Assembly: GCF_000384035.1 (NCBI RefSeq)
Contig: NZ_KB913024.1
Coordinates: forward strand, 3,667,899-3,731,898
Length of the DNA stretch: 64,000 nucleotides
Direction: 5' to 3'
Origin: Actinopolyspora mortivallis DSM 44261
GTDB taxonomy: Bacteria; Actinomycetota; Actinomycetes; Mycobacteriales; Pseudonocardiaceae
Shown here piece after piece: positions 47,829 to 56,490 of the stretch. The translations under genes were made by a program, and so were the position numbers. The stretch's first letter is position 1. Every line of letters begins with the position of its first letter. Below the pieces are notes generated by a model. The model ran no database searches, was not told the DNA's origin, and was given only the letters and a program-made list of their open reading frames with translations.

Positions 47829-47860
47829 AGTGATCGAAGACCGAAAGGGGGTACCGGGGG

Positions 47861-48343
47861 TCAGCCGGTGACCGGCGCGTGGCCCTCGGGGCTCTCCGGG
47901 GTGGGAGCGACCGGGATGTCCTCCTCGCCACCGGGCTGCTCGGGTTCCTCGGGCTTGTCCGGCTCGTCCGGTTTCTCGGGTTCCTCGGGTTTCTCGGGCT
48001 CGTCCGGTTTCTCGGGTTCCTCGGGTTTCTCGGGCTCGTCGGGCTTCTCCGGCTCCTTGGGCTCGTCCGGTTTCTCGGGCTTGTCCTCACCACCGCCGGT
48101 CGAGGGGTGGTCCACCACGGGGGCGTTGACGCACTCCGAGGCCTCGGGGGACAGCAGCGGGACCACCGCGCCCAGCACCGCCACGTCGTTCCCGCAGAGC
48201 TGGACGGGAACGAGGCTGGCGTTGTTGTCGTTGCCGAGGTTGATCCCGTCGTTGTCGACGCTGTCGGCCACGGCCGGGGACCCGGCGAGCAGGAGACCCG
48301 CGGTGGCCGCCACGCTCCCCGCCAAGTACTTCTTCTTACCCAC
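47861..48343 (-). CDS. Secreted chaplin-like protein with Glu-Lys-Pro repeat tail
   Basis: This is a 160-aa secreted precursor. After GKKKYLAGSVAATAGLLLAGSPAVA (signal peptide) comes LVPVQLCGNDVAVLGAVVPLL ... ECVN, which matches the chaplin signature (V-P-V-x-x-CGN-x-V-x-V-x-G ... C-V-N). Instead of a sortase signal there is a long extended tail of about 80 residues of EKPDEP/EKPEEP units, able to span the cell wall. GTG at 48341-48343 is chosen for GAAGGA at nine bases; a GTG two codons earlier is possible. It is downstream of an L,D-transpeptidase gene by 73 bp, so it is probably co-transcribed. Chaplins form amyloid coats on aerial hyphae and spores. Confidence 0.7.
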   Translation of the reverse strand: MGKKKYLAGSVAATAGLLLAGSPAVADSVDNDGINLGNDNNASLVPVQLCGNDVAVLGAVVPLLSPEASECVNAPVVDHPSTGGGEDKPEKPDEPKEPEKPDEPEKPEEPEKPDEPEKPEEPEKPDEPDKPEEPEQPGGEEDIPVAPTPESPEGHAPVTG

Positions 48344-48416
48344 TCTCACACTTCCTTCGTCGAATACGTGCGGACACTCATCCGGCGGGCCGTTCGGACG
48401 ACCCGCCGTCCACCAC

Positions 48417-49244
48417 TCAACGCAGTCGGACAAGCGTTCCCAGCGGCAACGACCTCAGCAGGGACAACGCGTCCGCCGGGACACGGACACACCCGTCGCT
48501 GCTGGCGGTGCCGAAGACGCCCGGATCCGGCCAGCCGTGCAACGCCACCGTTCCGGGACCCCCTCCGTAGGTCGTGAAGGTCTCGGAGTGTGTGCCCAGC
48601 GGGAGGATGATCGGGCTGTAGTCGGTGACGGTCTCCCGGACGGAGGCGAGGATGAAGGTGCGTCCGAGCGGGGTCGGACTGTCCTCCTTACCCACTCCGA
48701 CCTCCCAGGACCCGATCTCGCGACCGTCCTCGAACACCACCAGTCGGCGGGCGTCCACGTCCACGTCCACGACGTGTCGAGAACGTGCCTTGCGCACTCT
48801 GTCGCTGTCCGCCCGGACCCAGCCGGTCGAACCGTTCGGCCGTGAAGGCAGCAGAACCCGTGCCCAATCGCCGCGCTCGGCGACGATCGGAACCCAGGTG
48901 GGTGACTTGAACTGTCGGGCGGGCAGACGCGCGATCGCCTTCCCCCGCACCGAGTCGTACACCGCGATGTCCTGCTCGACGCGCAGCACCACCCCGTCGG
49001 TCGTCCCCTGCGGATCCGGATCCCGCGGAGCCCGCGGGGTCCTGCCGAAGGTGGTCGCCTCCGGAAGCGTGGATAAGTCCACCGTGGATGACGGAGTCGC
49101 CGCCTCCGCCGGAACCGGATCGGGGTTCCGTTCCGCACAACCACCCGCCAACAGGACGAGGAGTACGGCGGGAATCGCCACCAGTCGACGCGCCGGACGT
49201 GTCCCCGGAAGAGTCCCCCGGAAGCCGATTCTCGCGAACTCCAT
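48417..49244 (-). CDS. L,D-transpeptidase (YkuD) lipoprotein with SH3-like domain
   Basis: This 275-aa protein should make 3-3 peptidoglycan cross-links or attach proteins to peptidoglycan. Lipobox LAGGC stands near residue 36 after a hydrophobic core. A bacterial SH3-like part (IAVYDSVRGKAIARL ... WVPIVAERGDWARVLLP) is followed by the YkuD domain (about residues 155-275) with catalytic HGWPDPGVFGTASSDGCVR, which contains both His and Cys. The ATG at 49242-49244 has AGGA about 9 bases upstream. It lies first in a probable two-gene unit with the chaplin-like gene. Confidence 0.9.
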   Translation of the reverse strand: MEFARIGFRGTLPGTRPARRLVAIPAVLLVLLAGGCAERNPDPVPAEAATPSSTVDLSTLPEATTFGRTPRAPRDPDPQGTTDGVVLRVEQDIAVYDSVRGKAIARLPARQFKSPTWVPIVAERGDWARVLLPSRPNGSTGWVRADSDRVRKARSRHVVDVDVDARRLVVFEDGREIGSWEVGVGKEDSPTPLGRTFILASVRETVTDYSPIILPLGTHSETFTTYGGGPGTVALHGWPDPGVFGTASSDGCVRVPADALSLLRSLPLGTLVRLR

Positions 49245-49632
49245 CGAAACGTCCTCGTGACTGCGACTGCCTTCGCGGTACACAGCTGCCGCTCCTTGGT
49301 CCGGAATCCGTGCCACGGCTTCGACAACTGTGGAAAGCCGATCTGCCGAAAGATCGGATTCCGGACGAACATTAACCGATCAGCGACGTCGAGCAAGCGG
49401 GGATACACACGGCACAGCCGGTCACACGCCGCCGGAGGAAAACACGTGACCTGCCCAAACAATCACGGTACAGCGAAATGGCAGTACTGAACAAAAAACC
49501 TTTCGCAGAAAAAGAGAGAAAAATTCACTCTGGAGGGTGATACAAGATCACCCTTTCGGGGAGACTTCGCGCTCATTCCCACCACGGAGAACGATTTTCA
49601 AAACCACGCTCCGGGAACCGTGCGGAGCCGTT
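49245..49632. other. Upstream region of the L,D-transpeptidase gene, no gene seen
   Basis: A 388-bp AT-richer region. On the minus strand ATTAATGTT near 49370 could serve as a -10 for the L,D-transpeptidase gene. An inverted repeat AGGGTGAT-ACAAG-ATCACCCT lies at 49534-49554, followed on the minus strand by a T-rich tract; it may terminate the small minus-strand gene at 49633. Confidence 0.4.
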
Positions 49633-49752
49633 TCAGCTCCCGCCTCGCCGGATCCGCCCCCACGGCTTGTACACCGCCAGGATGACGGCGACCAGCAGGC
49701 CCAGCAGGGAGACGACCGGAGGGAAGGCCAGACTGTTCACCGCGAACACCAC
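49633..49752 (-). CDS. Short membrane peptide (about 39 aa)
   Basis: A short frame reads VVFAVNSLAFPPVVSLLGLL followed by VAVILAVYKPWGRIRRGGS, a single membrane helix and a basic C-terminal tail (positive-inside). GTG at 49750-49752 has GGGGA a few bases upstream. The codons have the strong third-position GC bias of real genes. The frame remains open upstream (SERFTHGDP), so a longer form from an unusual start is possible. It is divergent from the MarR gene. Confidence 0.45.
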   Translation of the reverse strand: MVFAVNSLAFPPVVSLLGLLVAVILAVYKPWGRIRRGGS

Positions 49753-49848
49753 CGGATCCCCGTGTGTGAACCTCTCCGACCTCGGACCGTCCTGGCAGGT
49801 CGTACCCCGCCGGAGTCCCCGCGCACCGTCGGTACGTTCACCACAATA

Positions 49849-49860
49849 TTAGGAACCTAA
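49849..49860. promoter_or_regulatory. Inverted repeat, candidate MarR operator
   Basis: TTAGG-AA-CCTAA is a perfect 5-bp inverted repeat 53 bp upstream of the MarR-family gene, in an AT-rich stretch of a divergent promoter region. MarR proteins commonly bind such TTAGG/CCTAA palindromes. Confidence 0.55.
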
Positions 49861-49912
49861 CGATAAGGGGCCAATCGGTAAGACAACGAACCGTTCGTAG
49901 TAGACTGCGGGT

Positions 49913-50377
49913 ATGTCGGCACCACCACCGGGACCGCCCCTCGGACTGCGGCTGGCGAACACGGCCAAGATCGTCAGCGGCGCCTTCGACGAGGCCCTGG
50001 GAGCGGTGGGGGGCTCCCGCCCCCGCTGGCTGGTCCTGATGGCCCTCCGGAAACACCCCGCCGCCAACCAGCGGGAACTCGCCGCCGCCGTGGGAATCCG
50101 CGCGGCCACCCTCACCCAGCACCTCGACGGTATGGAGGCCGACGGGCTGCTGACCCGCAGACGCGACCCGCGCAACCGCCGCACCCATCTGGTGGAGCTC
50201 ACCGAGGAGGGCGAGAAGGCCTTCCACCGGATGCGCGAGGCGGCGGTGGAATTCGACCGCAGACTGCACACCGGCCTCGACGAACGGGACCTCACGTGTC
50301 TGGAGGGACTGCTCGACCGTCTCAGCGCCAACGTGGCCCCACCGGGCGAGTCCAACACCCGCCCTCCCGTGGACTGA
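49913..50377 (+). CDS. MarR-family transcriptional regulator
   Basis: This is a 154-aa winged-helix regulator: helix-turn-helix ANQRELAAAVGIRAATLTQHLDGME (about residues 51-75), the wing LTRRRDPRNRRTHLVELTEEG and a C-terminal dimer helix. It probably represses its own gene and the divergent short membrane peptide gene. A -10-like TAGACT (49901-49906) stands seven bases before the ATG, with no ribosome site, which suggests a leaderless mRNA. The ligand is unknown. Confidence 0.88.
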   Translation: MSAPPPGPPLGLRLANTAKIVSGAFDEALGAVGGSRPRWLVLMALRKHPAANQRELAAAVGIRAATLTQHLDGMEADGLLTRRRDPRNRRTHLVELTEEGEKAFHRMREAAVEFDRRLHTGLDERDLTCLEGLLDRLSANVAPPGESNTRPPVD

Positions 50378-50408
50378 ACCTCTTCCCTCGCCGCCCGGCG
50401 GAACGGGC

Positions 50409-50726
50409 TCAGGGGAGCAACACGGGATCGATGAGCACCGCCGAACTCACGCGGTCACTCGTGGGAGCGGCGCTCACCCGCACCCGGAAACCGCCCCGCA
50501 CGTCGACCCGAGTTCCTCCGTCCCCCCCGACGGAGACCGTCACCGGCCGCGCCGCCGAGGAACCGTCGAGCAGCACCGTGCACGTGACCCGCTGATCGGA
50601 GTCGGCGTGGTCGGGAAGTCCCACCCCGGTGCGGAAGGTCGCCCTCCCCGCACGTGCCGCTGATGAAGGTGATTGAGACGAAAACTGAGACGGAACCGAA
50701 CGAAGTCCGGCGGAACGTCCGTCCAC
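50409..50726 (-). CDS. Uncertain short protein, possible gene fragment
   Basis: A 105-codon frame has a beta-rich part FRTGVGLPDHADSDQRVTCT ... VTVSVGGDGGTRVDVRGGF resembling secreted immunoglobulin-like folds, but no signal peptide and no good ribosome site. The N-terminal third is Ser/Arg-rich and looks non-coding. It could be the remnant of a longer secreted protein. The frame lies between MarR and tRNA-Ser. Confidence 0.3.
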   Translation of the reverse strand: MDGRSAGLRSVPSQFSSQSPSSAARAGRATFRTGVGLPDHADSDQRVTCTVLLDGSSAARPVTVSVGGDGGTRVDVRGGFRVRVSAAPTSDRVSSAVLIDPVLLP

Positions 50727-50754
50727 CGGGCTTCGTCTTCCCCGCTCACACTGG

Positions 50755-50839
50755 CGGAAGCGGCGGGATTCGAACCCGCGGGCCCTCTCGGGCCGCTCGC
50801 TTTCAAGGCGAGTGCATTAGGCCGCTCTGCCACGCTTCC
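50755..50839 (-). tRNA. tRNA-Ser (TGA anticodon)
   Basis: An 85-nt class II tRNA with acceptor GGAAGCG/CGCTTCC and a long variable arm (CGGCCCGAGAGGGCCCG). The anticodon stem-loop CTCGC-CTTGAAA-GCGAG gives TGA (reads UCA). CCA is not encoded. Confidence 0.95.
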
Positions 50840-51007
50840 GGTCCCGTAGCGTAGCGACCCGCACCGGAATCGACCAACACCGGGGGCGCCCCGCACACGC
50901 GGCCGACACCCGACGGACTCGGCGGAGAACCCGTCCCCGTACCGGCCCACGGGAGTACAATCCGTCCGGGGCCCAGGGCACCAGCCACGTGGACGAAAGG
51001 GGAGAAC

Positions 51008-51991
51008 GTGACCGCTGCCGTCGACGTGGCGGACCTCGTCAAGCGCTACCCCAAGAGCAGGCACAACGCCGTGGACGGGCTGAGTTTCCGGGTACGACGC
51101 GGCGAGATCTTCGGACTGCTCGGTCCCAACGGGGCGGGCAAGACCACCACGGTGGGCATCCTGACCACCAGAATCGTGCCCACCTCCGGAAAAGCCCTGA
51201 TCGGCGGGGTGGACGTGGGCCGCGACCCGGTCGCGGCCAAGACCAAGGTGGCGGTCGTCCCCCAACGGGTCAACCTGGACCGTTCGCTGAACGCCCGCCA
51301 GAACCTGCTGTTCCACGCCACCTACCACGGGATAGGGCGTCGCGAACGACACTCCCTCGCCGACGAGCTGCTCGACCGGATGGGGCTGGCGGACAAGGCC
51401 AGGGCCCGCGTGGACGACCTCTCCGGGGGCCAGTCCCAGCGACTGATGATCGCCCGGGCCCTGATCCACCACCCCGAGGTGCTCTTCCTGGACGAGCCCT
51501 CCACCGGCCTGGACCCGCAGGCGCGGCTGTTCCTGCACGACAGGATCGGCGACCTGCGCTCCGCCGGGATCACCGTGGTGCTGACCACCCACGACATGGA
51601 CGAGGCCCAGAAGCTCTCGGACCGGGTGGGCATCGTCGACCACGGCAGGATGCTCACGGTCGACACCCCGAACGAGCTGATCAGGTCCCTGCCCGGCAGC
51701 GGGACGGTGGACGCCACCGTCCATCCGAACGGGACGGCCGCCGAGAAGATCACCGGGATGCTGTCCGAGATCCCGGGAGTCCAGCGGGTGGAGGACCTGG
51801 GGCCTCCGGCGGGTACGGAGGCCACCGAGCGGATCCGGCTGCGGCTGTACGTCGACGGGGAGGCGGGTCCCCTGCTCGGTCCGGTGGCGGCACGCCTGCA
51901 GGAGCGGGCGGTGGCGGTCACCGACCTGGCGCTGGGCTCGGCGAGCCTGGAGGACGTGTTCATCGAACTGACGGGCAGGGATCTGCGTTGA
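51008..51991 (+). CDS. ABC-2 type transporter ATP-binding protein (DrrA-like)
   Basis: This is a 327-aa ATPase of a drug/polymer exporter. Walker A is GLLGPNGAGKTTTVGIL, the signature is DLSGGQSQRLMIARAL, Walker B is LFLDEPSTGLDPQ, and the switch is TTHDMDEAQ. A C-terminal DrrA-type extension of about 90 residues ends LGSASLEDVFIELTGRDLR. The GTG has AAAGGGGAG upstream. The stop overlaps the permease start by 4 bp (TTGA). Confidence 0.92.
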   Translation: MTAAVDVADLVKRYPKSRHNAVDGLSFRVRRGEIFGLLGPNGAGKTTTVGILTTRIVPTSGKALIGGVDVGRDPVAAKTKVAVVPQRVNLDRSLNARQNLLFHATYHGIGRRERHSLADELLDRMGLADKARARVDDLSGGQSQRLMIARALIHHPEVLFLDEPSTGLDPQARLFLHDRIGDLRSAGITVVLTTHDMDEAQKLSDRVGIVDHGRMLTVDTPNELIRSLPGSGTVDATVHPNGTAAEKITGMLSEIPGVQRVEDLGPPAGTEATERIRLRLYVDGEAGPLLGPVAARLQERAVAVTDLALGSASLEDVFIELTGRDLR

Positions 51992-52770
51992 CCACCACGG
52001 CGAGATCGGTTCGTGCCTTCGCCGCCGTGCTCGGGCGGGACGTGTTCGTCACCGGACGGGAGCTGCCGAGCTTTCTGGCACAGGTCCTGGTACAGCCGGT
52101 GGCCCTGTTGTTCATCTTCGGCAAGGTGCTGGGCCAGCTCGGCTACACCCAGCCCGGCTACGCACAGATCCTGCTGCCGGGCATGATCGCGCTCAACGCC
52201 TTCCTGGTCGCGCTGCAGAACACGTCCTTCCCGCTGGTGCTGGACTTCTCCTACTCGCGGGAGATCGAGGACCGGCTGTTGGCGCCGCTGCCGATCACCT
52301 GGGTGGCCGTGGAGAAGATGCTGTTCGGAGCGCTGCGCGGCCTGTTCGCCGCGCTGCTGATGTTCCCGATCGGACTGCTCATGCTGGGCAGCGTCGCCTG
52401 GGAGCTGTCCGGGCTGCCCTTCGCCGTGCTGTGTATGGTGCTGGGTTCCCTGGCGGGTGGCGCCGTGGGGCTGACCGTCGGAGCCGCCGTTCCGCCGCGC
52501 CGGATCAACATCATGTTCGCCGTGATCCTGGCCCCACTCATCTTCACCGGAGCCAGCCAGTTCCCGTGGGCCCAGTTGGAGGACCTGCGCTGGTTCCAGG
52601 TGGTGTGCGCGTTCAACCCGCTGACCTACGTCAGCGAGGGGATGCGGGGTGCGCTGCTTCCCGGGATCCCGCACATGCCCCCGTGGGTGTGCGTCCTGGC
52701 GCTGGTGCTGGCCTGCCTGATCTTCGGGGCGCTGGGCATCGGGTTCTTCCTGCGGCGCGCACTGGACTGA
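51988..52770 (+). CDS. ABC-2 type transporter permease (DrrB-like)
   Basis: This is a 260-aa permease with six membrane segments (for example VLVQPVALLFIFGKVLGQL, LFAALLMFPIGLLML, VCVLALVLACLIFGALGI). It partners the ATPase upstream for export of a hydrophobic compound. The TTG start at 51988-51990 is set by the TTGA overlap with the ATPase stop and by the family-like N-terminus. The substrate is not deducible; no resistance or biosynthetic gene lies next to it. Confidence 0.9.
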   Translation: MTTTARSVRAFAAVLGRDVFVTGRELPSFLAQVLVQPVALLFIFGKVLGQLGYTQPGYAQILLPGMIALNAFLVALQNTSFPLVLDFSYSREIEDRLLAPLPITWVAVEKMLFGALRGLFAALLMFPIGLLMLGSVAWELSGLPFAVLCMVLGSLAGGAVGLTVGAAVPPRRINIMFAVILAPLIFTGASQFPWAQLEDLRWFQVVCAFNPLTYVSEGMRGALLPGIPHMPPWVCVLALVLACLIFGALGIGFFLRRALD

Positions 52771-52809
52771 GCCGCCCGGCGGCGGAACGGGGGCGGTCCT
52801 TCCGCGCGG

Positions 52810-52834
52810 GGCGGGGCACGAGGTGTGCCCCGCC
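52810..52834. terminator. Bidirectional terminator hairpin
   Basis: A perfect 10-bp stem (GGCGGGGCAC at 52810-52819 and its complement at 52825-52834) with a 5-nt loop lies between the convergent ABC permease and M28 peptidase genes. Confidence 0.65.
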
Positions 52835-52865
52835 GTGTCTCACCGTGCGGTGCGTGCCCGCGGGG

Positions 52866-54398
52866 TCACTTCAGCGGCAGCTGGCAGGAGTGCCCGTGGG
52901 ACTGCCGGGCCTCGTGCGAGGACATCGGCTCGGCCGCGGCCATGCGCCGCAGCTGGGCCCGCTCGGCCCTGCTCCGCATCCCGTTGACCTCCTCGGTGGT
53001 CTGGCCGTAGTGGTCCACCACCTCGGCCATCGCCCTGGTGTTGCGGATCAACGCGCCGCGGTCGACGTTGCTCAGGTCGTCACCGGCGGCGTGGTAGTTG
53101 GGGTCGTAGGCGACTCCGGCCTCACCGCCCCACTTGGCGGCCTGCTCCTCGGTCTTGACCCCCTCGGCGCCGGTGAACAGCCCTCCGGCGGGGATCCCCT
53201 CGGCGATGAACTGTCCGTAGTCCGAGCGGCCGTTGAAGTCGGTGCCCTCGACCTCGATGCCCTGGTTCCTCATGGCCTCGACGAAGTCCTGCTCGATCTG
53301 GGCGGAGCCGTGCGGCCCGGGCCCGGCGCCCACCCCGTCCGAGTCGTCACCGTCGTAGGTGAAGTAGCCCGCGTTGGGCGAGCCGATCATGTCGAAGTTC
53401 AAATACATCGCGATGTCGAGCTGTTCCTGGAAGCTCAGCCCGTTGACGTACTCGGTGGAACCGATCAGCCCGGACTCCTCGGCTCCCCACCAGGCGAAGC
53501 GCACCGCGTTGTTCACGTCGGGGGTGCCGCCCATGCTCAGCGCGGTGGACAGCAGACCGGCGCTGCCGGTTCCGTTGTCGTTGATACCGGCCCCCTCGTC
53601 CACGCTGTCCAGGTGGGCCCCGGCCATCACGACGTTGTCCCTACGGCCGGTGCGCGTCTCGGCGATCACGTTCTGGGTGGTGATCTCGTCGAAGGTCGCC
53701 CGCAGGTCCAGGGTGGCGGTGCTGCCCGCGCGCTCGACCAGCTCGGCCCCGGTGGCCTTGGTGACCCCGGCGGTCGGGATGACGCCCGCCTCGGCACCGC
53801 CGAGGGTTCCGTTGAGCTCACCCTCGACGTTGTTGTAGATGATCGCCGCCTCGGCGCCCTGCTCGGCGGCCAGACGCTGCTTCTTGGCGAAGGTGCAGGC
53901 TCCCCGCTTGATCAGCACGATGGTGTCGGCCACGTCGGCACCGTCGTAGTCGGCGGCCTGGCAACCGGTGGAGTCGTCCACGGGCGTCACCGACAGCGGG
54001 GCCTGGATCCCGCCTTCCGGAGTGGCGGGGGAGTACTCCAGAGCGTCGGTCTCGACCGGCTCGCCCGCCACGTCGAGGGAGACGGAGTCGAGCTGGTACT
54101 TGGTGAAGTCGAATTCGGGTGTGGACACCCGGAATCCGGCCCGGCGGAGGCTGTTGGCGACGTAGTCGACGCTCTCCCGGTAACCGGGGGTTCCCGAGGC
54201 GCGTGTCCCGCCGTTGCGGTCGGCGATGCGCTGGAAGGCCACCAGGTGCCTGTTCACGTCGTTGACCGTGGGTGTGTCCACGGGAGCCGGTCTCTGCTGC
54301 GGAAACGCGGCGGCCGGGGCCGCCGTGGCCGCCGCGACGGCGCCCGCCGCGAACAGCGCGGAGGCCAGCCGTCCACTACGAACTCTGTGCACTGTCAT
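52866..54398 (-). CDS. Secreted M28-family metallo-aminopeptidase with PA domain
   Basis: This is a 510-aa secreted zinc aminopeptidase of the Streptomyces griseus aminopeptidase type. Signal peptide: ASALFAAGAVAAATAAPAAA. A PA insert domain (IVLIKRGACTFAKKQRLAAEQGAEAAIIYNN) lies about residues 130-230. Zinc ligands are in AGAHLDSV, GINDNGTGSAG, WGAEESGLIGS, LNFDMIGS and NYHAAGDD; all are present. The ATG at 54396-54398 is favoured over the adjacent ATG by spacing from GGGGAG. The last about 40 residues, rich in Arg/Met/His, extend beyond the usual end. It probably trims peptides for the peptide importer. Confidence 0.92.
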   Translation of the reverse strand: MTVHRVRSGRLASALFAAGAVAAATAAPAAAFPQQRPAPVDTPTVNDVNRHLVAFQRIADRNGGTRASGTPGYRESVDYVANSLRRAGFRVSTPEFDFTKYQLDSVSLDVAGEPVETDALEYSPATPEGGIQAPLSVTPVDDSTGCQAADYDGADVADTIVLIKRGACTFAKKQRLAAEQGAEAAIIYNNVEGELNGTLGGAEAGVIPTAGVTKATGAELVERAGSTATLDLRATFDEITTQNVIAETRTGRRDNVVMAGAHLDSVDEGAGINDNGTGSAGLLSTALSMGGTPDVNNAVRFAWWGAEESGLIGSTEYVNGLSFQEQLDIAMYLNFDMIGSPNAGYFTYDGDDSDGVGAGPGPHGSAQIEQDFVEAMRNQGIEVEGTDFNGRSDYGQFIAEGIPAGGLFTGAEGVKTEEQAAKWGGEAGVAYDPNYHAAGDDLSNVDRGALIRNTRAMAEVVDHYGQTTEEVNGMRSRAERAQLRRMAAAEPMSSHEARQSHGHSCQLPLK

Positions 54399-54640
54399 CA
54401 TGCTCCCCGTATCGGGTGAATACGTGCCGCTCAAAAATTCGGGGAACGATCCGGATAAGTCAAGAGTTCCACACCGGACACCGGGCGGCGGGAACACGAA
54501 AAAAGCCCTCCCGAACGACGTTTCCCGTTTTTCCCGAAAACGTGAGGAGTGTTTCCGCGTGTCTTTCGCGGAACCTCCGACACGCCGACCGGCTCACACG
54601 GGTGCCCGCCGCCTCCGCCGGACGGCGCTACGGTCGGGAC

Positions 54641-55621
54641 ATGCACGCGATCACGATCCGCGAACCCGGCGACCCCGAGGTACTGGAATGGCGGGAGCAG
54701 CCCACCCCCGAGCCCGGACGGGGCGAGGTCGCCATCGACGTGGCGGCGGCCGGAATCAACCGGGCGGACCTGGCACAACGCCAGGGGTCCTACCCTCCCC
54801 CGCCCGGAGCGAGTGAACTGCCCGGCCTGGAGTGCTCGGGAACCGTGGCCGCGCTCGGCGAGGGAGTGACCAACTGGCAGGTGGGCGACCGGGTGTGCGC
54901 CCTGCTGGCCGGAGGCGGCTACGCCGAACGCGTGATAGCGCCCGCCACCCAGGTGTTGCCGATCCCCGAGGGCGTCGACCTCGTCGAGGCCGCCGCGCTT
55001 CCCGAGGTGGTGTGCACCGTGTGGTCCAACGTGGTGCAGGAGGGCGGCCTCTCCCGCGACCAGGTGCTGCTGGTGCACGGCGGTTCCGGTGGCATCGGAA
55101 CCTGCGCGATCCAGATCGGCCGCGCGCTCGGAGCGCGGGTGGCCGCCACCGCCGGGTCGGAGGCCTCGTTGCGGCTGTGCGCCGAACTCGGCGCGGAAAC
55201 CACGGTCAGCTACCGCGACGGGGACTTCGTGGCCGAGGTCAAGGAGATGGGCGGGGCCAACGTGATCCTGGACAACATGGGGGCCTCCTACCTGGACCGC
55301 AATCTCAGTGCCCTGGCCCAGGACGGGCACCTGGCCGTGATCGGCCTGCAGGGCGGTCGCAAGGCCGAGCTGGACCTGGGCAAGATGCTGGTCAAGCGGA
55401 TACGCGTCTCCGCGCTCGGGTTGCGCGGTCGTCCGCTGGAGGGCCCGAACGGCAAGGCCGGCATCGTCGCCGACGTGCGGCAGCGCGTGTGGCCGATGAT
55501 CGAGCGCGGCGAGGTGCGCCCCGTGGTGCACAGCACCTACCCCATGCCCGAGGCGGCCCGGGCGCACGAGCTGCTGGAGGCCGGCGGTGTCCACGGGAAG
55601 GTGCTGCTCACCACCGGATGA
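54641..55621 (+). CDS. Zinc-independent quinone oxidoreductase / enoyl reductase (MDR family)
   Basis: This is a 326-aa medium-chain dehydrogenase/reductase of the QOR (PIG3-like) branch. Features are AAGINRADLAQRQGSYPPPPG, GLECSGTVAALGEGV, the NADPH motif VHGGSGGIGTCAIQIG and the C-terminal HSTYPMPEAARAHELLEAGGVHGKVLL. No structural zinc cysteines are seen. It reduces quinones with NADPH. The ATG has a -10-like TACGGT at 54629-54634 but no ribosome site, consistent with a leaderless mRNA. The open frame further upstream is not part of the family. Confidence 0.88.
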   Translation: MHAITIREPGDPEVLEWREQPTPEPGRGEVAIDVAAAGINRADLAQRQGSYPPPPGASELPGLECSGTVAALGEGVTNWQVGDRVCALLAGGGYAERVIAPATQVLPIPEGVDLVEAAALPEVVCTVWSNVVQEGGLSRDQVLLVHGGSGGIGTCAIQIGRALGARVAATAGSEASLRLCAELGAETTVSYRDGDFVAEVKEMGGANVILDNMGASYLDRNLSALAQDGHLAVIGLQGGRKAELDLGKMLVKRIRVSALGLRGRPLEGPNGKAGIVADVRQRVWPMIERGEVRPVVHSTYPMPEAARAHELLEAGGVHGKVLLTTG

Positions 55622-55723
55622 GACTCGAACGGGGCTGGCCCGGCGGGTCCTTCCACCGGTATCCCTCCCTCTTCCGAGGGGCCGCGTTCGCACTCCGGGG
55701 GGACGGGCGGCCACTATGGGGAC

Positions 55724-56296
55724 ATGGACGGTAGGGACATCGAACCAGGAAAGATGTTCGTGGTCGGTGGGCAGAACGCGCCGGGCGGCTCCGGCTCGGA
55801 GGGCTCCTCGGAGGGGGGTGCCCGTGGCTCCGGCGCGGGTTCCTCCGAGGAGCAGGGCCAGGAGCAGGACCTCGGCGAACTCGTCGAACAGCCCACCAAG
55901 GTGATGCGCATCGGCACGATGGTCAAACAGCTGCTCGAGGAGGTCCGGGCCGCTCCACTGGACGAGGCCAGCCGCAACCGGCTCAAGGAGATCCACCGCT
56001 CCTCCGTCCGCGAGTTGGAGCAGGGACTGGCCCCGGAACTGATCGAGGAGCTGGACAGGCTCTCACTGCCCTTCACCCAGGAGGAAACCCCCTCCGACTC
56101 CGAGCTGCGGATCGCCCAGGCCCAGCTCGTGGGGTGGCTGGAGGGGCTGTTCCACGGGCTGCAGACCGCGCTGTACGCCCAGCAGCTGGCCGCCCGCACC
56201 CAGCTGGAGAAGATGCGTCAGGGTGCCCTCCCCTCCGGGGAGACGGAGGGTTCCCCGGGACAGGGACACCGCGGCTCCCCCGGCCAGTATCTCTGA
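55724..56296 (+). CDS. bpa: Bacterial proteasome activator (Bpa/PafE)
   Basis: This is a 190-aa ATP-independent ring-shaped activator of the 20S proteasome. After a Gly/Ser/Glu-rich disordered start comes the conserved four-helix core KVMRIGTMVKQLLEEVRAAP ... RIAQAQLVGWLEGLFHGLQTAL, and the C-terminal GQYL motif that docks into the proteasome alpha ring is intact. It corresponds to mycobacterial Rv3780. As in M. tuberculosis it lies just before the arabinogalactan export genes. No proteasome gene is in the window. The ATG lies seven bases after a CACTAT box. Confidence 0.95.
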   Translation: MDGRDIEPGKMFVVGGQNAPGGSGSEGSSEGGARGSGAGSSEEQGQEQDLGELVEQPTKVMRIGTMVKQLLEEVRAAPLDEASRNRLKEIHRSSVRELEQGLAPELIEELDRLSLPFTQEETPSDSELRIAQAQLVGWLEGLFHGLQTALYAQQLAARTQLEKMRQGALPSGETEGSPGQGHRGSPGQYL

Positions 56297-56490
56297 ACGG
56301 GAAGGCGAGAGATCTCACTCCGGGGCAACCATCCCCTCCTTCCGCCCCGCACCGGCCCGGAGCGGGGCTAGGTGTGTCCCTTCGAACCGGACGAACGGGG
56401 CTCACCCGGTCCCTCGGGGACGAACGGGACGGATCCGTCGGGGGCAATCCCACCGCAACGCGACACGGCCCGGTCGGTACGCTGCACATC

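Noticed and set aside
47930-48080. Short tandem DNA repeats that could be a CRISPR-like or VNTR array
   Set aside because: The units are 9-18 bp, in frame and encode EKPDEP/EKPEEP, so they are coding repeats and have no spacers. No cas gene is present.
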